DNA of 64,000 nucleotides from Planctomycetota bacterium (lineage in GTDB: Bacteria; Planctomycetota; Phycisphaerae; Sedimentisphaerales; Anaerohalosphaeraceae). The stretch covers positions 62,001 through 126,000 of the forward strand of contig JAKPDO010000043.1 of NCBI GenBank assembly GCA_029552545.1. Direction: 5' to 3'. The notes beneath the pieces are model-generated. The model was not told the DNA's origin and ran no database searches. It worked only from the letters and a program-made list of their open reading frames with translations. Positions 16,911 through 26,900 of this stretch are shown here, piece by piece (the first letter of the stretch is position 1; the number at the start of each line of letters is the position of its first letter). The position numbers and the translations under genes are program-made.

Positions 16911-18162
16911 GACGCAGGGCCTCAATAGGATTCAGACGGGCCGCTTTGACGGCCGGAAACATTCCGAAAAAGATGCCGACGGCGGTGGAAAAGCCCACAG
17001 CCAGCAGGGTTGCCCAGCCGGGAACCTGGGCTTTGGCCAGAAAGCCGGCGGACTGTGAGATAAGCTTGGCCAGCAGATGCCCCAGACCCAGCCCAATCAG
17101 TCCTCCAATCAGGCAGAGCACAACGGCTTCAACCAGAAACTGCATCAGAATCGCGGATGCCTTGGCTCCGACGGCCTTTCGCAGACCGATTTCCCTGGTC
17201 CGTTCCGAGACGGAGACCAGCATAATATTCATAATCCCGATTCCGCCGACCACCAGCGAGATGCTCACGATGGCTGCGGCTACCAAACTGAGCATAGCCA
17301 TCATCGAACGCACCTTGGCCACTTCACTTTCCATAAAGAAAACGCCGAAGTTGTTCGATTCGCCCGGTGGGACCTTTCGCATTTTCCGCAGGAAGAAGGT
17401 CAGTTCCGCCTTGGCTTCTTCGGCCAGATTGGTGCTTTTGCAGGAGGCCATCGCCTCAATCCAGGATTCACGAATCGACTGAGCCGTCTGGAAGGGGATA
17501 AAGACTTCGATGCGGTCTCCCTGTCCTTCGAAAAACGCCCGGGGCCGCTCTTCGACAATTCCGATAATCAGAAAGGTATGGTAATCCAGCTGAATGGTTT
17601 GTCCGATGCAGTCGCGGTCCAGATACAGTTTTTCCTGGAGTTTCTGGGGGATGACGCAGACCCGGCGTGCCTGGCGCTGGTCGAGATAGGAAAAGGGGCG
17701 GCCGCGGCTGATGGGGCGGTTTTCAATCTTAAACCAGCTTTCCTCAACGCCGGTGACCTGGACGTTTTCCGCTGTATGGTCTTTGTAGCGGGCGGTCATG
17801 CTGCCCACTCGGCTCATCAGCGTCAGATATTCTACCGAAGGACAATGCTCGAGGATTCCTTCAAACTGTTCGGGTCGGAAGCGGATTTCCCACCAGTCGG
17901 CGTTTTTCTGAGGACCGGTTCGAGGCCGCTGGGGCCAGAGAAAGATTTTTTTGGTACCGAAGAACTCGAAGTTCTCCATAATCATGGCATTCATTCCGTT
18001 CATCCCGGCCACAACGGCCGTCACGGAGGCCACGCCGATGATAATGCCCAGCGTCGTCAGAAGACCGCGGGTTTTGTTGACCCATATCTGCCCCAGGGCC
18101 AGCAGAATACTTTGCACCAGCAGACGAAGGAAAAGCAGCGGGGGCAGCAGCAGCGTCTTCAT
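16903..18162 (-). CDS. MacB-like ABC exporter permease
   Basis: A 419-aa FtsX/MacB-type permease. One N-terminal membrane helix (TRGLLTTLGIIIGVASVTAVVAGM), a periplasmic MacB_PCD domain of about 230 aa, then three C-terminal helices with the conserved VSERTREIGLRKAVGAKASAILMQFLVEA loop. The ATPase is a separate gene immediately upstream, overlapping by 4 bases (ATGA), which sets the start at 18162. Such systems export peptides, lipoproteins or drugs by mechanotransmission; the cargo is unknown. Confidence 0.88.
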   Translation of the reverse strand: MKTLLLPPLLFLRLLVQSILLALGQIWVNKTRGLLTTLGIIIGVASVTAVVAGMNGMNAMIMENFEFFGTKKIFLWPQRPRTGPQKNADWWEIRFRPEQFEGILEHCPSVEYLTLMSRVGSMTARYKDHTAENVQVTGVEESWFKIENRPISRGRPFSYLDQRQARRVCVIPQKLQEKLYLDRDCIGQTIQLDYHTFLIIGIVEERPRAFFEGQGDRIEVFIPFQTAQSIRESWIEAMASCKSTNLAEEAKAELTFFLRKMRKVPPGESNNFGVFFMESEVAKVRSMMAMLSLVAAAIVSISLVVGGIGIMNIMLVSVSERTREIGLRKAVGAKASAILMQFLVEAVVLCLIGGLIGLGLGHLLAKLISQSAGFLAKAQVPGWATLLAVGFSTAVGIFFGMFPAVKAARLNPIEALRHE

Positions 18163-18914
18163 CGGCCCTCCTTTTGAGATACAGTCCCCGTCGGATGCAG
18201 CAGGGCCCATGCCGGGTCCTGCTCGACCGGCAGGTCGCTGATGATTTGCCCGTCCCGCATTCGAACGATGCGTCGGGCATGGCATGCGATATCCGCTTCG
18301 TGTGTAACCAGGATGATGGTCTGTCCCTGCTGATAAAGCGTTTCAAACAGAGCCATAATGCTTTGGCTGGTCTGTGTGTCGAGGTTGCCGGTCGGCTCGT
18401 CAGCCAGGAGCAGACTAGGGCGGGCGACCAGCGCCCGGGCGACGGCCACGCGCTGTTTTTCGCCGCCGCTGAGCTGATTCGGCCGGTGATGCATCCGTTC
18501 GGCCAGCCCTACGCGTTCGAGGGCCTCCTGAGCCAACCGCCGGCGGGCCAAAAAACCGACTTTTGAATACAGCAACGGCAGTTCCACATTTTTCAGGGCA
18601 TTCAGACGCGGCAGCAGCTCATACGACTGAAACACAAATCCGATCTGTTCGTTTCGTATCTGAGCCAGCTGGGCACCGCTCATTTCCGTCGTGAGGATGC
18701 CGTTGAGTTCGTAGGTGCCTTCGTCCGCTCGGTCCAGACAGCCGAGGATATTCATCAGGGTGCTTTTGCCGGAGCCGCTGTGGCCCATAATCGCCACGTA
18801 TTCGTTGCGCCGCACCTGCAGATTGACGCCGCGCAGGGCATGGACCGTCTCGCTTCCGACGCGGTAGCGGCGATGAATGTTTTTCAGAGAAATCAGAATG
18901 TCATTAGGACTCAT
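18159..18914 (-). CDS. ABC exporter ATP-binding protein (MacB/LolD type)
   Basis: 251 aa. Walker [10 protein letters not shown] (about 44-52), Q-loop [12 protein letters not shown], signature [15 protein letters not shown], Walker [13 protein letters not shown] and the H-loop ILVTHE are all intact. This is the soluble motor for the permease encoded next. The start codon lies within the last codons of the upstream HlyD-type gene (11-base overlap). Confidence 0.93.
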   Translation of the reverse strand: MSPNDILISLKNIHRRYRVGSETVHALRGVNLQVRRNEYVAIMGHSGSGKSTLMNILGCLDRADEGTYELNGILTTEMSGAQLAQIRNEQIGFVFQSYELLPRLNALKNVELPLLYSKVGFLARRRLAQEALERVGLAERMHHRPNQLSGGEKQRVAVARALVARPSLLLADEPTGNLDTQTSQSIMALFETLYQQGQTIILVTHEADIACHARRIVRMRDGQIISDLPVEQDPAWALLHPTGTVSQKEGR

Positions 18915-20274
18915 GGGGCGGCTCTTGCGATTCGGCGATTTCTTCTGCAGCCATATCGTTCTGAAGGGTTTCGAGGATTTTATACGGTCCGGTGATGACC
19001 TTGTCGCCTTCGGTCAGTCCCGCCTCAACGATAGTATTGAGCAAATCGCTGGGGCCGACGCGCACCGGTGTAATTTTTGTTTTGCCGTCTGCCAGACGAA
19101 ATACCACCGTCAGGAACGACTTTTTGGGGTCCACCAGCGGGTTGTTTTTGCGGACCTCCTCCGGCAAATCGTCGATTCGGCGTTCGAGCACCGCCTGGCT
19201 GGGCACCAGGAGCACACCCTGATAGCGGGCGACTTCAATATTCACATCGGCCGTCAGACCTGTGTACAGTTTGCCCACATCTCCTTCCAGCAGAATCTTT
19301 GTTTCGTAATACTTGGCGCCGGTGGTGGTGGAGCGGCTGCTGGTCAGGGCGATGGAGTGTACGGTGCCTTTGAACTCCTCCTCCCAGAAGGCCTGGACGT
19401 GGACTTTGGCGGGCTGGCCGACCTTGACCCGTCCGATGTTGCTTTCATCGACCTGCGCATTCAGAATCATCTGTGACAGGTCCGCCACCGTCAGAATCAC
19501 CGTACCGGGGTTGTTCATTGTGCCGGTCATTACGACCTCGCCGACCTCGGCATTCAGGCGGGTGATTAAGCCGTCCATTGGAGCGGTAATCGTAGTATAA
19601 CTGAGGGCTTCGCGGGCCTCTTCCACACGGGCCTGGGCCGCCCGCAGATTGTGTTCCATTACAACCAGATTCAGCTGAGCGGCCTGAAGGTTCTTCTCGG
19701 CGGCCTCGACTTGGGCCTGCAATTCCTCAAAGGTTGTTTTGGCCTGGTCATAGGCGGATTGACTGATATCCTGACTTTCGAAGAGTTTCTTTTGCCGTTC
19801 GAAGTCCTGACGGGCCTGCTCGAGGCGGCTCTTTTGTCCGGCCAGGGAGGCCTGCTGACTGAAAATCCGGGCCTTTTCGACCTCAATCTGGGCCTTTTGG
19901 GCCTCGTAGGTTGCTTCAGCACTGTTCAGTCGGCTGACCATATCCCGGTCATCCAGACGCACCAGCACGGACGGCGGAATCGGCGGATTGGCGTTTGGGT
20001 TGCCTGCTGTGACGGTTTCGCCTTCTTTGTAGGGCAGTTCCGTGATGCGGGCCGACACCTTGGCGCTGATATCGACCTTCGTTCGCGGCTCAATCTCGCC
20101 GGGGGCGTTCACTGTTTCCACCAGTTCGCCTCGTTTGACAACCTCCGTGCGCACCTTCAGCGTTGTTTTGGCCAGGGCCTTCTTTTTCATCTGATTCGAA
20201 AGAACGGCACAGCAGGAAATCAGAAGAACCAGGCCAATCCCGACAAACAGGATAACTTTCTGTTTCTTTTTCAC
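18904..20274 (-). CDS. Periplasmic adaptor (HlyD/MacA-like membrane fusion protein)
   Basis: 456 aa. The N-terminal membrane anchor is KVILFVGIGLVLLISCCAVLS. A biotinyl-lipoyl-like half (APGEIEPRTKVDISAKVSARITEL), a long alpha-hairpin of about residues 115-230 (coiled coil), the second lipoyl half (YTTITAPMDGLITRLNAEVGEVV) and beta-barrel parts follow. It bridges the MacB-like permease and the TolC-type channel. The start is GTG with AAAAGGA 9-10 bases upstream. First gene of the operon. Confidence 0.9.
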   Translation of the reverse strand: MKKKQKVILFVGIGLVLLISCCAVLSNQMKKKALAKTTLKVRTEVVKRGELVETVNAPGEIEPRTKVDISAKVSARITELPYKEGETVTAGNPNANPPIPPSVLVRLDDRDMVSRLNSAEATYEAQKAQIEVEKARIFSQQASLAGQKSRLEQARQDFERQKKLFESQDISQSAYDQAKTTFEELQAQVEAAEKNLQAAQLNLVVMEHNLRAAQARVEEAREALSYTTITAPMDGLITRLNAEVGEVVMTGTMNNPGTVILTVADLSQMILNAQVDESNIGRVKVGQPAKVHVQAFWEEEFKGTVHSIALTSSRSTTTGAKYYETKILLEGDVGKLYTGLTADVNIEVARYQGVLLVPSQAVLERRIDDLPEEVRKNNPLVDPKKSFLTVVFRLADGKTKITPVRVGPSDLLNTIVEAGLTEGDKVITGPYKILETLQNDMAAEEIAESQEPPHES

Positions 20275-20505
20275 GTTTGAGAGTCCTTTTTGGATTCAAG
20301 TTGCCGGCTTGCACCGCAGATAACAAGATTCCCGCTCTTTAGACGGTCAATCCATGCCATTGTTACAGAAAATATTGAATTTTGCAACGAATTGTCTTTT
20401 CATCAAATTGTCTTCTCTATTTTTCCAACGTGATATGAACGTTTTTCCCTTGCGTTTTTGGGTGGCGGGGGTAGAGTTGGGGGTCAAAAACAGGCGGAAA
20501 GGGCG

Positions 20506-21672
20506 ATGAGGGAAGAGCAGCCGACAACCCATTCCGAAGGAATTGAAAACTGGCTTCGGCTTCGTCATACCGAAGGGGTCGGGCCGATTCTATTCGGGCG
20601 GCTTCTGAAGCATTTCGGCACATTTGACCGCATCTTCGGTGCTTCGGTTCATTCGCTCTGTCAAGTTGAGGGCATCGGTCCGCACACGGCCGAACGAATT
20701 GCCCGTACGCGGCTCCTCTTCGATGCCCAAAAAGAAATGCAGACGGCCGAGGCACACGGTGTCCGCATCCTCCATTGGGACGACCCGGTCTATCCGCCCG
20801 CGCTGAAGGCCGTTGATGACCCGCCGCCGGTGCTCTATGTCAAGGGCACGCTCCAGCGGAGCGACAGTCTGGCCGTGGCGATTGTCGGCAGTCGTCACTG
20901 TACCCACTACGGCGTTGAGCAGGCCGAGCGGTTTGCTCGTCTGCTGGCCTCCGCTGGTCTGACCATTGTCAGCGGATTGGCCCGCGGCATCGACAGCGCA
21001 GCGCACCGCGGCGCTTTGAGTGCATCGGGCCGCACAATTGCCGTGCAGGGGTGCGGACTGGCACACTGCTTTCCGCCGGAGAACAAAAACCTGTTTGACA
21101 AAATTGCCGAAGACGGGGCGGTCCTGAGCGAACTGCCGATGACCTACGAGCCGCTTTCCGAAAACTTCCCCGGACGCAACCGCATCATTGCGGGCTTGTC
21201 GATGGGGGTTATCGTTGTGGAGGCCGCCCCCCGCAGCGGGGCCCTGATTACCGCCAAGGCCGCTCTCGAATACAACCGGGAGGTGATGGCTGTGCCCGGC
21301 CGGATAGACAGCCCCACCAGCAAAGGCCCGCATGAACTGATTAAGCAGGGGGCTCGGCTTGTGGATAGCGTAGAAGAGATTATGGATACGTTGGGGATTG
21401 TGGGGCAGGGACTGAAGGAGCACGTGCACAAAAAGGCGGAGCAGGCCGCCCAAAAGGTGCAAACGACCCTTTTTGACATTTCTCAACTCAACCTGTCCGA
21501 TTCTGAGCAGGTCGTTTTTGCCGTTCTTGACAAAAACCCTGTTCATATCGAAGAAATTATTGCTTCTGTCGAGGTGCCCGCAGGCCAGGTCCACGCCGCC
21601 CTTATCAGTCTTCAGCTCAAGGGCATCGTCAAGCAGCTGCCCGGCAGTGTGTTTGTCAAAAGAGGGAGTTAA
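20506..21672 (+). CDS. dprA: DNA processing protein DprA
   Basis: 388 aa. Loads RecA on incoming single-stranded DNA during natural transformation. Helix-hairpin-helix-like N-terminus (LRHTEGVGPILFGRLLKHFGTFDRIFGAS), then the Rossmann core with VGSRHCTHYGVEQA, SGLARGIDSAAHRGAL and FPGRNRIIAGLS, and a C-terminal winged helix (about 325-388). The start at 20506 has AAAGGGCG just upstream. It stands alone between divergent and unrelated genes; no other competence gene is in the window. Confidence 0.95.
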   Translation: MREEQPTTHSEGIENWLRLRHTEGVGPILFGRLLKHFGTFDRIFGASVHSLCQVEGIGPHTAERIARTRLLFDAQKEMQTAEAHGVRILHWDDPVYPPALKAVDDPPPVLYVKGTLQRSDSLAVAIVGSRHCTHYGVEQAERFARLLASAGLTIVSGLARGIDSAAHRGALSASGRTIAVQGCGLAHCFPPENKNLFDKIAEDGAVLSELPMTYEPLSENFPGRNRIIAGLSMGVIVVEAAPRSGALITAKAALEYNREVMAVPGRIDSPTSKGPHELIKQGARLVDSVEEIMDTLGIVGQGLKEHVHKKAEQAAQKVQTTLFDISQLNLSDSEQVVFAVLDKNPVHIEEIIASVEVPAGQVHAALISLQLKGIVKQLPGSVFVKRGS

Positions 21673-21774
21673 TTCCAGGTTTTCTCCTCAAAAAAACTTA
21701 AAAAAACCACAGAAACCTTCTATTTAGGTGCCATATCTGTAAGAAGGCATTGTGAAAAGAAAAGGAGACAAAAA

Positions 21775-24207
21775 ATGAAACAAAATTTCAAGTGCTCTGG
21801 AGATAAGAAGTTATCTTGCCTTTTGATTTGGCTGTTTTCCTCTGCTGCTTTCTGTGGTATCCCTTTTCATTCGCCCGACCCTTCCCAGCGGCTTTTGAAT
21901 GATGTCATGGATATCAGCGGCGATTTTCGCAGTTTTACAAACACGTACTATTGTGCTGACCGTCTAACTGATTTCGACCCCGAAACCGGGAAAGGTACGC
22001 TTAAGTATCTGCGATACGAGTACTTTACGCGTTTTGCCTTTAACAATATGTTAGGGGCCCTCAAGCCGGTGCCCGCTAATGAGTTTCCGACGATTGAGTA
22101 TGCCGAATCGCCGGAACTGCCCTTTGTGCTGGAGTTTGTCAGTCCCCGCACAATCCGGATACGGGCTTCGTCCCGGTTTCAGGTTCAGCCCGAGCAGCCC
22201 TCTTTGATGCTGATCAACGGCACCGTCCGGCAGGACCGCAGCGGCTGGACGTATGAAAAAATTGCGGGCGGTCATCGCTACAAAAGCGCCTACGGCGCCG
22301 TTGTCATCACGGAAAATCCCTGGCGGATTACGATTGAGGATGCACAGGGCAGGGTCCTTACCCAAACGTACCATATGGAGGATACGAGCGAGACCTATAC
22401 GCCGCTGCTGCCGTTTTCGTTTGTTCGGCGGGCCTCGGATTACTCGACGAGTTTCGCGGCAGTCTTTCGGCTTTCTCCCAACGAGGGCATCTTCGGGTGC
22501 GGCGAATCCTATACGGAGTTCAACAAACGCGGCCAGAAGGTTGTTCTTTATACCGATGACGGCAACGGCGTGCAGAATGAAACGATGTACAAGCCGATTC
22601 CATTTTATCTGAGCAGCCGCGGGTATGGGGTGTTTATGCACACGTCTTCTCCGATTACCTGCGATTTCGGCAAATACTACAGCGGGGCCAATACGATGAT
22701 GGTTGGGGATGACCAGCTGGATTTGTTTTTCTTTTTGGGCCGGCCCAAAGAGATCCTGGATGAGTACACGAACTTGACCGGCAAGGCGGCGATGCCGCCC
22801 CTGTGGTCGTTCGGCTTCTGGATGAGCCGGATTACGTATTTTTCAGAGAAAGACGGGCGGACCGTTGCGGCCAGACTCCGCGAACATCAAATCCCTTCTG
22901 ATGTGATTCATTTCGACACCGGCTGGTTTGAGACGGACTGGCGGTGTGATTATCAGTTTTCCAGGTCGCGGTTCGAAGACCCGGTCAAGATGATTGCAGA
23001 TTTGAAGAAGATGGGGTTTCGGGTTTGCCTGTGGCAGCTGCCGTACTTTGTGCCGAAAAACACCCTGTTTCCGGAGATTATCGAAAAGGGGCTTTTTGTT
23101 CGCGACCGCAAAGGCAATCTGCCGTATGAAGACGCCGTGCTGGATTTTTCTAATCCTGAAACGGTGCGGTGGTATCAGGACAAGATTGCCGGCCTCCTTC
23201 GCCAAGGCGTCAGCGTGATTAAGGTTGATTTCGGCGAGGCGGCGCCGCTGGAAGGAATTTATGCGTCGGGACGGACGGGTTTTTATGAACACAATCTCTA
23301 TCCGCTTCGGTACAACAAGGCGGTGGCGGAGATTACCAAAGAAATTACAGGCGACACGATTATCTGGGCAAGAAGCGCCTGGGCAGGCAGCCAGCGGTAT
23401 CCGCTTCATTGGGGAGGTGACCCGGCCAATACGGATACGGCGATGACCGCCACGCTCCGCGGGGGCCTGTCGCTGGGGCTGTGCGGGTTTTCCTTCTGGT
23501 CTCACGATATGGGCGGGTTTGTAAAGGCCTGTCCGGAGGAGCTGTATCGGCGATGGGCGGCGTTTGGGATGTTTTCCTCCCACAGCCGAAGCCACGGAAC
23601 CCCGCCGACGGAGCCGTGGGAATACGGCCAAGAGTTTACGAAGGTGTTTCGTCAGGCCGCCGAAATGCGGTATCGGCTGATGCCGTATATTTATGCACAG
23701 GCCAAAGACTGCACGCAGCGGGGACTTCCGATGCTGCGGGCACTGTTTGTGGAGTATCCGAATGACCCCGGCTCGTGGCGGATTGATGATGAATACCTAT
23801 TCGGCTCGGATATGCTGGCAGCGCCGCTCCTGGAGGCCGGGGGGGAACGGAATGTTTATCTGCCCCCGGGGGTGTGGATTGACTATCAGACGGGTCGGGT
23901 TTATGCCGGCGGATGGCATCGCATCCAGGCCGGGCCGGTGCCGATTATTCTTCTGGTACGCGAGGGAGCGGCGATTCCGCATATCGAATTGGCTCAATCG
24001 ACGGCGTTTCTGGACTGGTCCAAACTGGAACTGGTGGTTTTTGTGAAGGAGAAAACGGAGGCGGAAGGGCTGGTTTGCCTGCCGGATGATCAGAAACTTC
24101 ATCGACTTTCGCTGGCTTCAAAACAGGGGAAGTTTGAGTTGGCCTCCGACCCGACGGACGGCAAGGTCAAGTGGGCGATTCGGCAGGCAAAGATTGAGGA
24201 AAAATAA
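21775..24207 (+). CDS. Secreted GH31 alpha-glycosidase, probable alpha-xylosidase
   Basis: 810 aa with a signal peptide (LSCLLIWLFSSAAFCG). The nucleophile is Asp485 in VIKVDFGEA and the acid/base is Asp549 in HWGGDPANTD. The segment RSAWAGSQRYPLHWGGD followed by LRGGLSLGLCGFSFWSHDMGGF closely resembles YicI-type alpha-xylosidases rather than starch-acting glucosidases. It should release alpha-1,6-xylose from xyloglucan oligosaccharides. AAAGGAG 7 bases before the ATG sets the start. The gene for a GH74-type xyloglucanase follows after 20 bases, so the two probably act together. Confidence 0.88.
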   Translation: MKQNFKCSGDKKLSCLLIWLFSSAAFCGIPFHSPDPSQRLLNDVMDISGDFRSFTNTYYCADRLTDFDPETGKGTLKYLRYEYFTRFAFNNMLGALKPVPANEFPTIEYAESPELPFVLEFVSPRTIRIRASSRFQVQPEQPSLMLINGTVRQDRSGWTYEKIAGGHRYKSAYGAVVITENPWRITIEDAQGRVLTQTYHMEDTSETYTPLLPFSFVRRASDYSTSFAAVFRLSPNEGIFGCGESYTEFNKRGQKVVLYTDDGNGVQNETMYKPIPFYLSSRGYGVFMHTSSPITCDFGKYYSGANTMMVGDDQLDLFFFLGRPKEILDEYTNLTGKAAMPPLWSFGFWMSRITYFSEKDGRTVAARLREHQIPSDVIHFDTGWFETDWRCDYQFSRSRFEDPVKMIADLKKMGFRVCLWQLPYFVPKNTLFPEIIEKGLFVRDRKGNLPYEDAVLDFSNPETVRWYQDKIAGLLRQGVSVIKVDFGEAAPLEGIYASGRTGFYEHNLYPLRYNKAVAEITKEITGDTIIWARSAWAGSQRYPLHWGGDPANTDTAMTATLRGGLSLGLCGFSFWSHDMGGFVKACPEELYRRWAAFGMFSSHSRSHGTPPTEPWEYGQEFTKVFRQAAEMRYRLMPYIYAQAKDCTQRGLPMLRALFVEYPNDPGSWRIDDEYLFGSDMLAAPLLEAGGERNVYLPPGVWIDYQTGRVYAGGWHRIQAGPVPIILLVREGAAIPHIELAQSTAFLDWSKLELVVFVKEKTEAEGLVCLPDDQKLHRLSLASKQGKFELASDPTDGKVKWAIRQAKIEEK

Positions 24208-24227
24208 AACAATCCGGGAGCCGAATA

Positions 24228-26471
24228 ATGAGACTTCTTATCAAAACAGGCGGGATTGTTGTTTGGATATGTTCAGTCGTATGTTTGGGGGCTCAGGAAG
24301 TCCTGCCGTCTGAACCGTATGACTGGAAACCGGTACAGATTGTCGGCGGCGGCTTTGTGACGGGCTTTGTTTTTCATCCGACGGTATCGGGGCTGTATTA
24401 TGCTCGGACGGATATGGGCGGTGCATACCGCTGGAGTTCGCAGGAAAAGAAATGGCAGCCGCTCTTGGATTGGGTGTCGCTGGATGATGTAAACCTGATG
24501 GGAGTGGATGGGCTTGCCGTGGACCCTTCTGACCCGAATCGGCTGTATCTGGCCTGCGGGACCTATACGTCGCCGACCAATCCGAATGGAGCCGTTCTGT
24601 GCTCGAAAGACAGGGGGCAGACATTCGAACGAACGGATTTGCCGTTCAAGCTGGGGGCCAATGAAGACGGGCGGGGCAGCGGCGAGCGGCTGACGGTGGA
24701 CCCTTATAACGGGCGTATTTTGTTTTTGGGAAGCCGATATGACGGACTGTGGAAAAGTGACGATTCCGGCAGAACCTGGAGGAAGGTCGAATCGTTCCCG
24801 GAGCTTCCGGAAGAGCAATATTCGGGGCCTGGGGAAGGACGCCGAGGCGGACGTCCGCAAAATCCTGGAATCATTTTTGTCCTGTTTGACCCGACCAGCG
24901 GTTCTGCCGGGAAAGGGTGTTCAGCAATTTATGTCGGCGTATCGAGAATGGGGCAGGAGAATCTGTTTCGTACCGTGGACGGCGGGCAGACCTGGCGGCC
25001 GATTGACGGACAGCCGACACGATACCGCCCGACACACGCGGCGCTGGCTTCCGATGGCACTCTCTACATTACCTATGGTTCTTCACCGGGTCCCAGCCGG
25101 ATGAGCGACGGGGCGGTGTGGAAGTGGAACACGAAGACCGGCGAGTGGACCGAGATTACGCCGGATAAGCCGAACGAGCAAAGACGCTTCGGATATGCAG
25201 CCGTGAGTGTCGATGCTTCCAATCCGCAAGTAGTGCTGGTGAGCTCTTACTGCCGGTTTGAAAGCGGGGAGGAAATCTTTCGCAGCACGGACGGCGGCAG
25301 GACCTGGACGATGCTTCTGCGAAATTCAACGTTTGATTACTCAAATGCCCCCTATGTGCAAAGCAGCGTGATTCACTGGATGTTTGATGTGGAAATTGAC
25401 CCGACAAATCCCAATCATGCTTTGTTTACGACCGGCTACGGCGGGTATGAAACCTTTAATCTGACGGATGCGGATGCAGGCAAGTCCGTTCATTGGTCTG
25501 TAATGAGCCGGGGGATTGAACAGACCGTTACGCTGGATTTGCTCAGTCCGCCTGCCGGAGCGCCGCTGATTACGGCCATAGGCGATTATGCCGGATTTGT
25601 TCACTGGGATTTGGACAGGCCGGCGCCGGAGGGCAATTTTGCTCATCCGCGATTCGGCAACTGTACCGGACTTGCCTGTGCTCTGCGGCGGCCGGAGATG
25701 ATTGTCAGAGTCGGCAGCGGTGCCGGCGAGCAAAACAGCAGCATTGGCTATTCGCTGGATGGAGGGCGAACCTGGCAGCCCGCCGGGAAACCGGAGCCGG
25801 ACAGCCGCGGCGGCTCCATTGCCGTATCCGCAGACGGTTCCGTATGGATTTGGACGCCGGAACGCAGCGCCGCTTTCCGGAGCGTTGATTTGGGAAAAAC
25901 CTGGTCGAAGTGTGAAGGGCTGTCTGCCAACCACCGTGTGATTCCGGATGGAACCAGCTCCAGCATCTTTTATGCGATGGATTTGTTCGAAGGTAAACTG
26001 TTTGTCAGTACGGATGGGGGCACAACATTCGTCGAAAAGCCGCTGAATCTGCCGAGCGGACTGCCGAAGCGAGGCGGCTGGCGAGGCGATTGGCGGGGCG
26101 GTCAGGACCGGCTGTATGCAGTACCCGGGCGGGAGGGAGATTTATGGCTGGCCGCCTACGACGGGCTTTTTCATTCGGTGGACAGAGGAGAAAGCTTTCA
26201 AAAGATAGAGCCGGTTGAGCGAATCTGTGCCTTCGGTTTCGGAAAGGCGGCCCCGGGGCGGGAGTATCCCGTTCTCTATCTGGTTGGGATTGTAAAGGGG
26301 CAGTACGGTATTTTCCGTTCGATTGATACGGCTCAATCCTGGGTGAGAATCAATGACGACCGCCATCAGTGGGGGCTGATTCTGCAAATCACCGGCGACC
26401 CCAAACAGTACGGTCGAGTGTATGTGGGTACGCACGGGCGGGGAATTCTTTACGGGGACCCGAAGAACTGA
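24228..26471 (+). CDS. Secreted GH74 xyloglucanase-like protein
   Basis: 747 aa with signal peptide (IKTGGIVVWICSVVCLGAQ). Tandem seven-bladed propellers with Asp-box repeats (SKDRGQTFER, SDDSGRTWRK, TVDGGQTWRP, STDGGRTWTM, SVDRGESFQK). The N-terminus GGGFVTGFVFHP, YARTDMGGAYRW and NLMGVDGLAVDPSDPNRLYLACG matches GH74 endo-xyloglucanases. The aspartates in NLMGVD and in AIGDYAGFVHWD are my candidates for the catalytic pair. It would cut the xyloglucan backbone, supplying substrate for the GH31 enzyme encoded just upstream. GGGAG precedes the ATG. Confidence 0.87.
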   Translation: MRLLIKTGGIVVWICSVVCLGAQEVLPSEPYDWKPVQIVGGGFVTGFVFHPTVSGLYYARTDMGGAYRWSSQEKKWQPLLDWVSLDDVNLMGVDGLAVDPSDPNRLYLACGTYTSPTNPNGAVLCSKDRGQTFERTDLPFKLGANEDGRGSGERLTVDPYNGRILFLGSRYDGLWKSDDSGRTWRKVESFPELPEEQYSGPGEGRRGGRPQNPGIIFVLFDPTSGSAGKGCSAIYVGVSRMGQENLFRTVDGGQTWRPIDGQPTRYRPTHAALASDGTLYITYGSSPGPSRMSDGAVWKWNTKTGEWTEITPDKPNEQRRFGYAAVSVDASNPQVVLVSSYCRFESGEEIFRSTDGGRTWTMLLRNSTFDYSNAPYVQSSVIHWMFDVEIDPTNPNHALFTTGYGGYETFNLTDADAGKSVHWSVMSRGIEQTVTLDLLSPPAGAPLITAIGDYAGFVHWDLDRPAPEGNFAHPRFGNCTGLACALRRPEMIVRVGSGAGEQNSSIGYSLDGGRTWQPAGKPEPDSRGGSIAVSADGSVWIWTPERSAAFRSVDLGKTWSKCEGLSANHRVIPDGTSSSIFYAMDLFEGKLFVSTDGGTTFVEKPLNLPSGLPKRGGWRGDWRGGQDRLYAVPGREGDLWLAAYDGLFHSVDRGESFQKIEPVERICAFGFGKAAPGREYPVLYLVGIVKGQYGIFRSIDTAQSWVRINDDRHQWGLILQITGDPKQYGRVYVGTHGRGILYGDPKN

Positions 26472-26515
26472 CCGGGCGGCCAACCTGCCTTGTCCATTGA
26501 CCGGAAAGTTTTTGG

Positions 26516-26544
26516 TTGCCTTCCGGGACGGTTTCTGCTATAAA
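26516..26544 (+). promoter_or_regulatory. Sigma-70-like promoter of the gatC operon
   Basis: TTGCCT (26516-26521), 17 bases, TATAAA (26539-26544), 27 bases before the gatC ATG. Confidence 0.55.
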
Positions 26545-26571
26545 TTCCCTCTTCTATTGGAGATAGAGATT

Positions 26572-26880
26572 ATGGCAGCCAAAATTGACCCGGCACAGGT
26601 TCGGCGGGTGGCCCAGCTGGCCCGGCTGGAATTGAGCGAGGCGGAAATTGCTCAGTTCAGCGTGCAGCTGTCGGCGATTGTGGAGTACATCGAAAAGCTG
26701 AATGAACTGGACACGGAGCATGTCGAACCGCTGGCGCACTGCCTGCCGATCTGCAATGTGTTCCGTGAAGACGCGGTGCAGCCGTCGCTGAGCAATGAGC
26801 AGGCCCTGGCGAATGCCCCGGATGCCGGCGACGGGTATTTCAAAGTCCCCAAAATCCTTGAAGACAATTCCGGTGCATAA
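26572..26880 (+). CDS. gatC: Asp/Glu-tRNA amidotransferase subunit C
   Basis: 102 aa, the usual GatC size. The start VRRVAQLARLELSEAEIAQF and the end DGYFKVPKILED are standard. GatC wraps the A-B interface of the amidotransferase that makes Gln-tRNA(Gln) or Asn-tRNA(Asn). The ATG at 26572 follows TTGGAG; an open frame upstream has no family similarity. It is separated from gatA by one hydrolase gene. Confidence 0.95.
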   Translation: MAAKIDPAQVRRVAQLARLELSEAEIAQFSVQLSAIVEYIEKLNELDTEHVEPLAHCLPICNVFREDAVQPSLSNEQALANAPDAGDGYFKVPKILEDNSGA

Positions 26881-26900
26881 GCGGAATAGGAGAAAGACAG

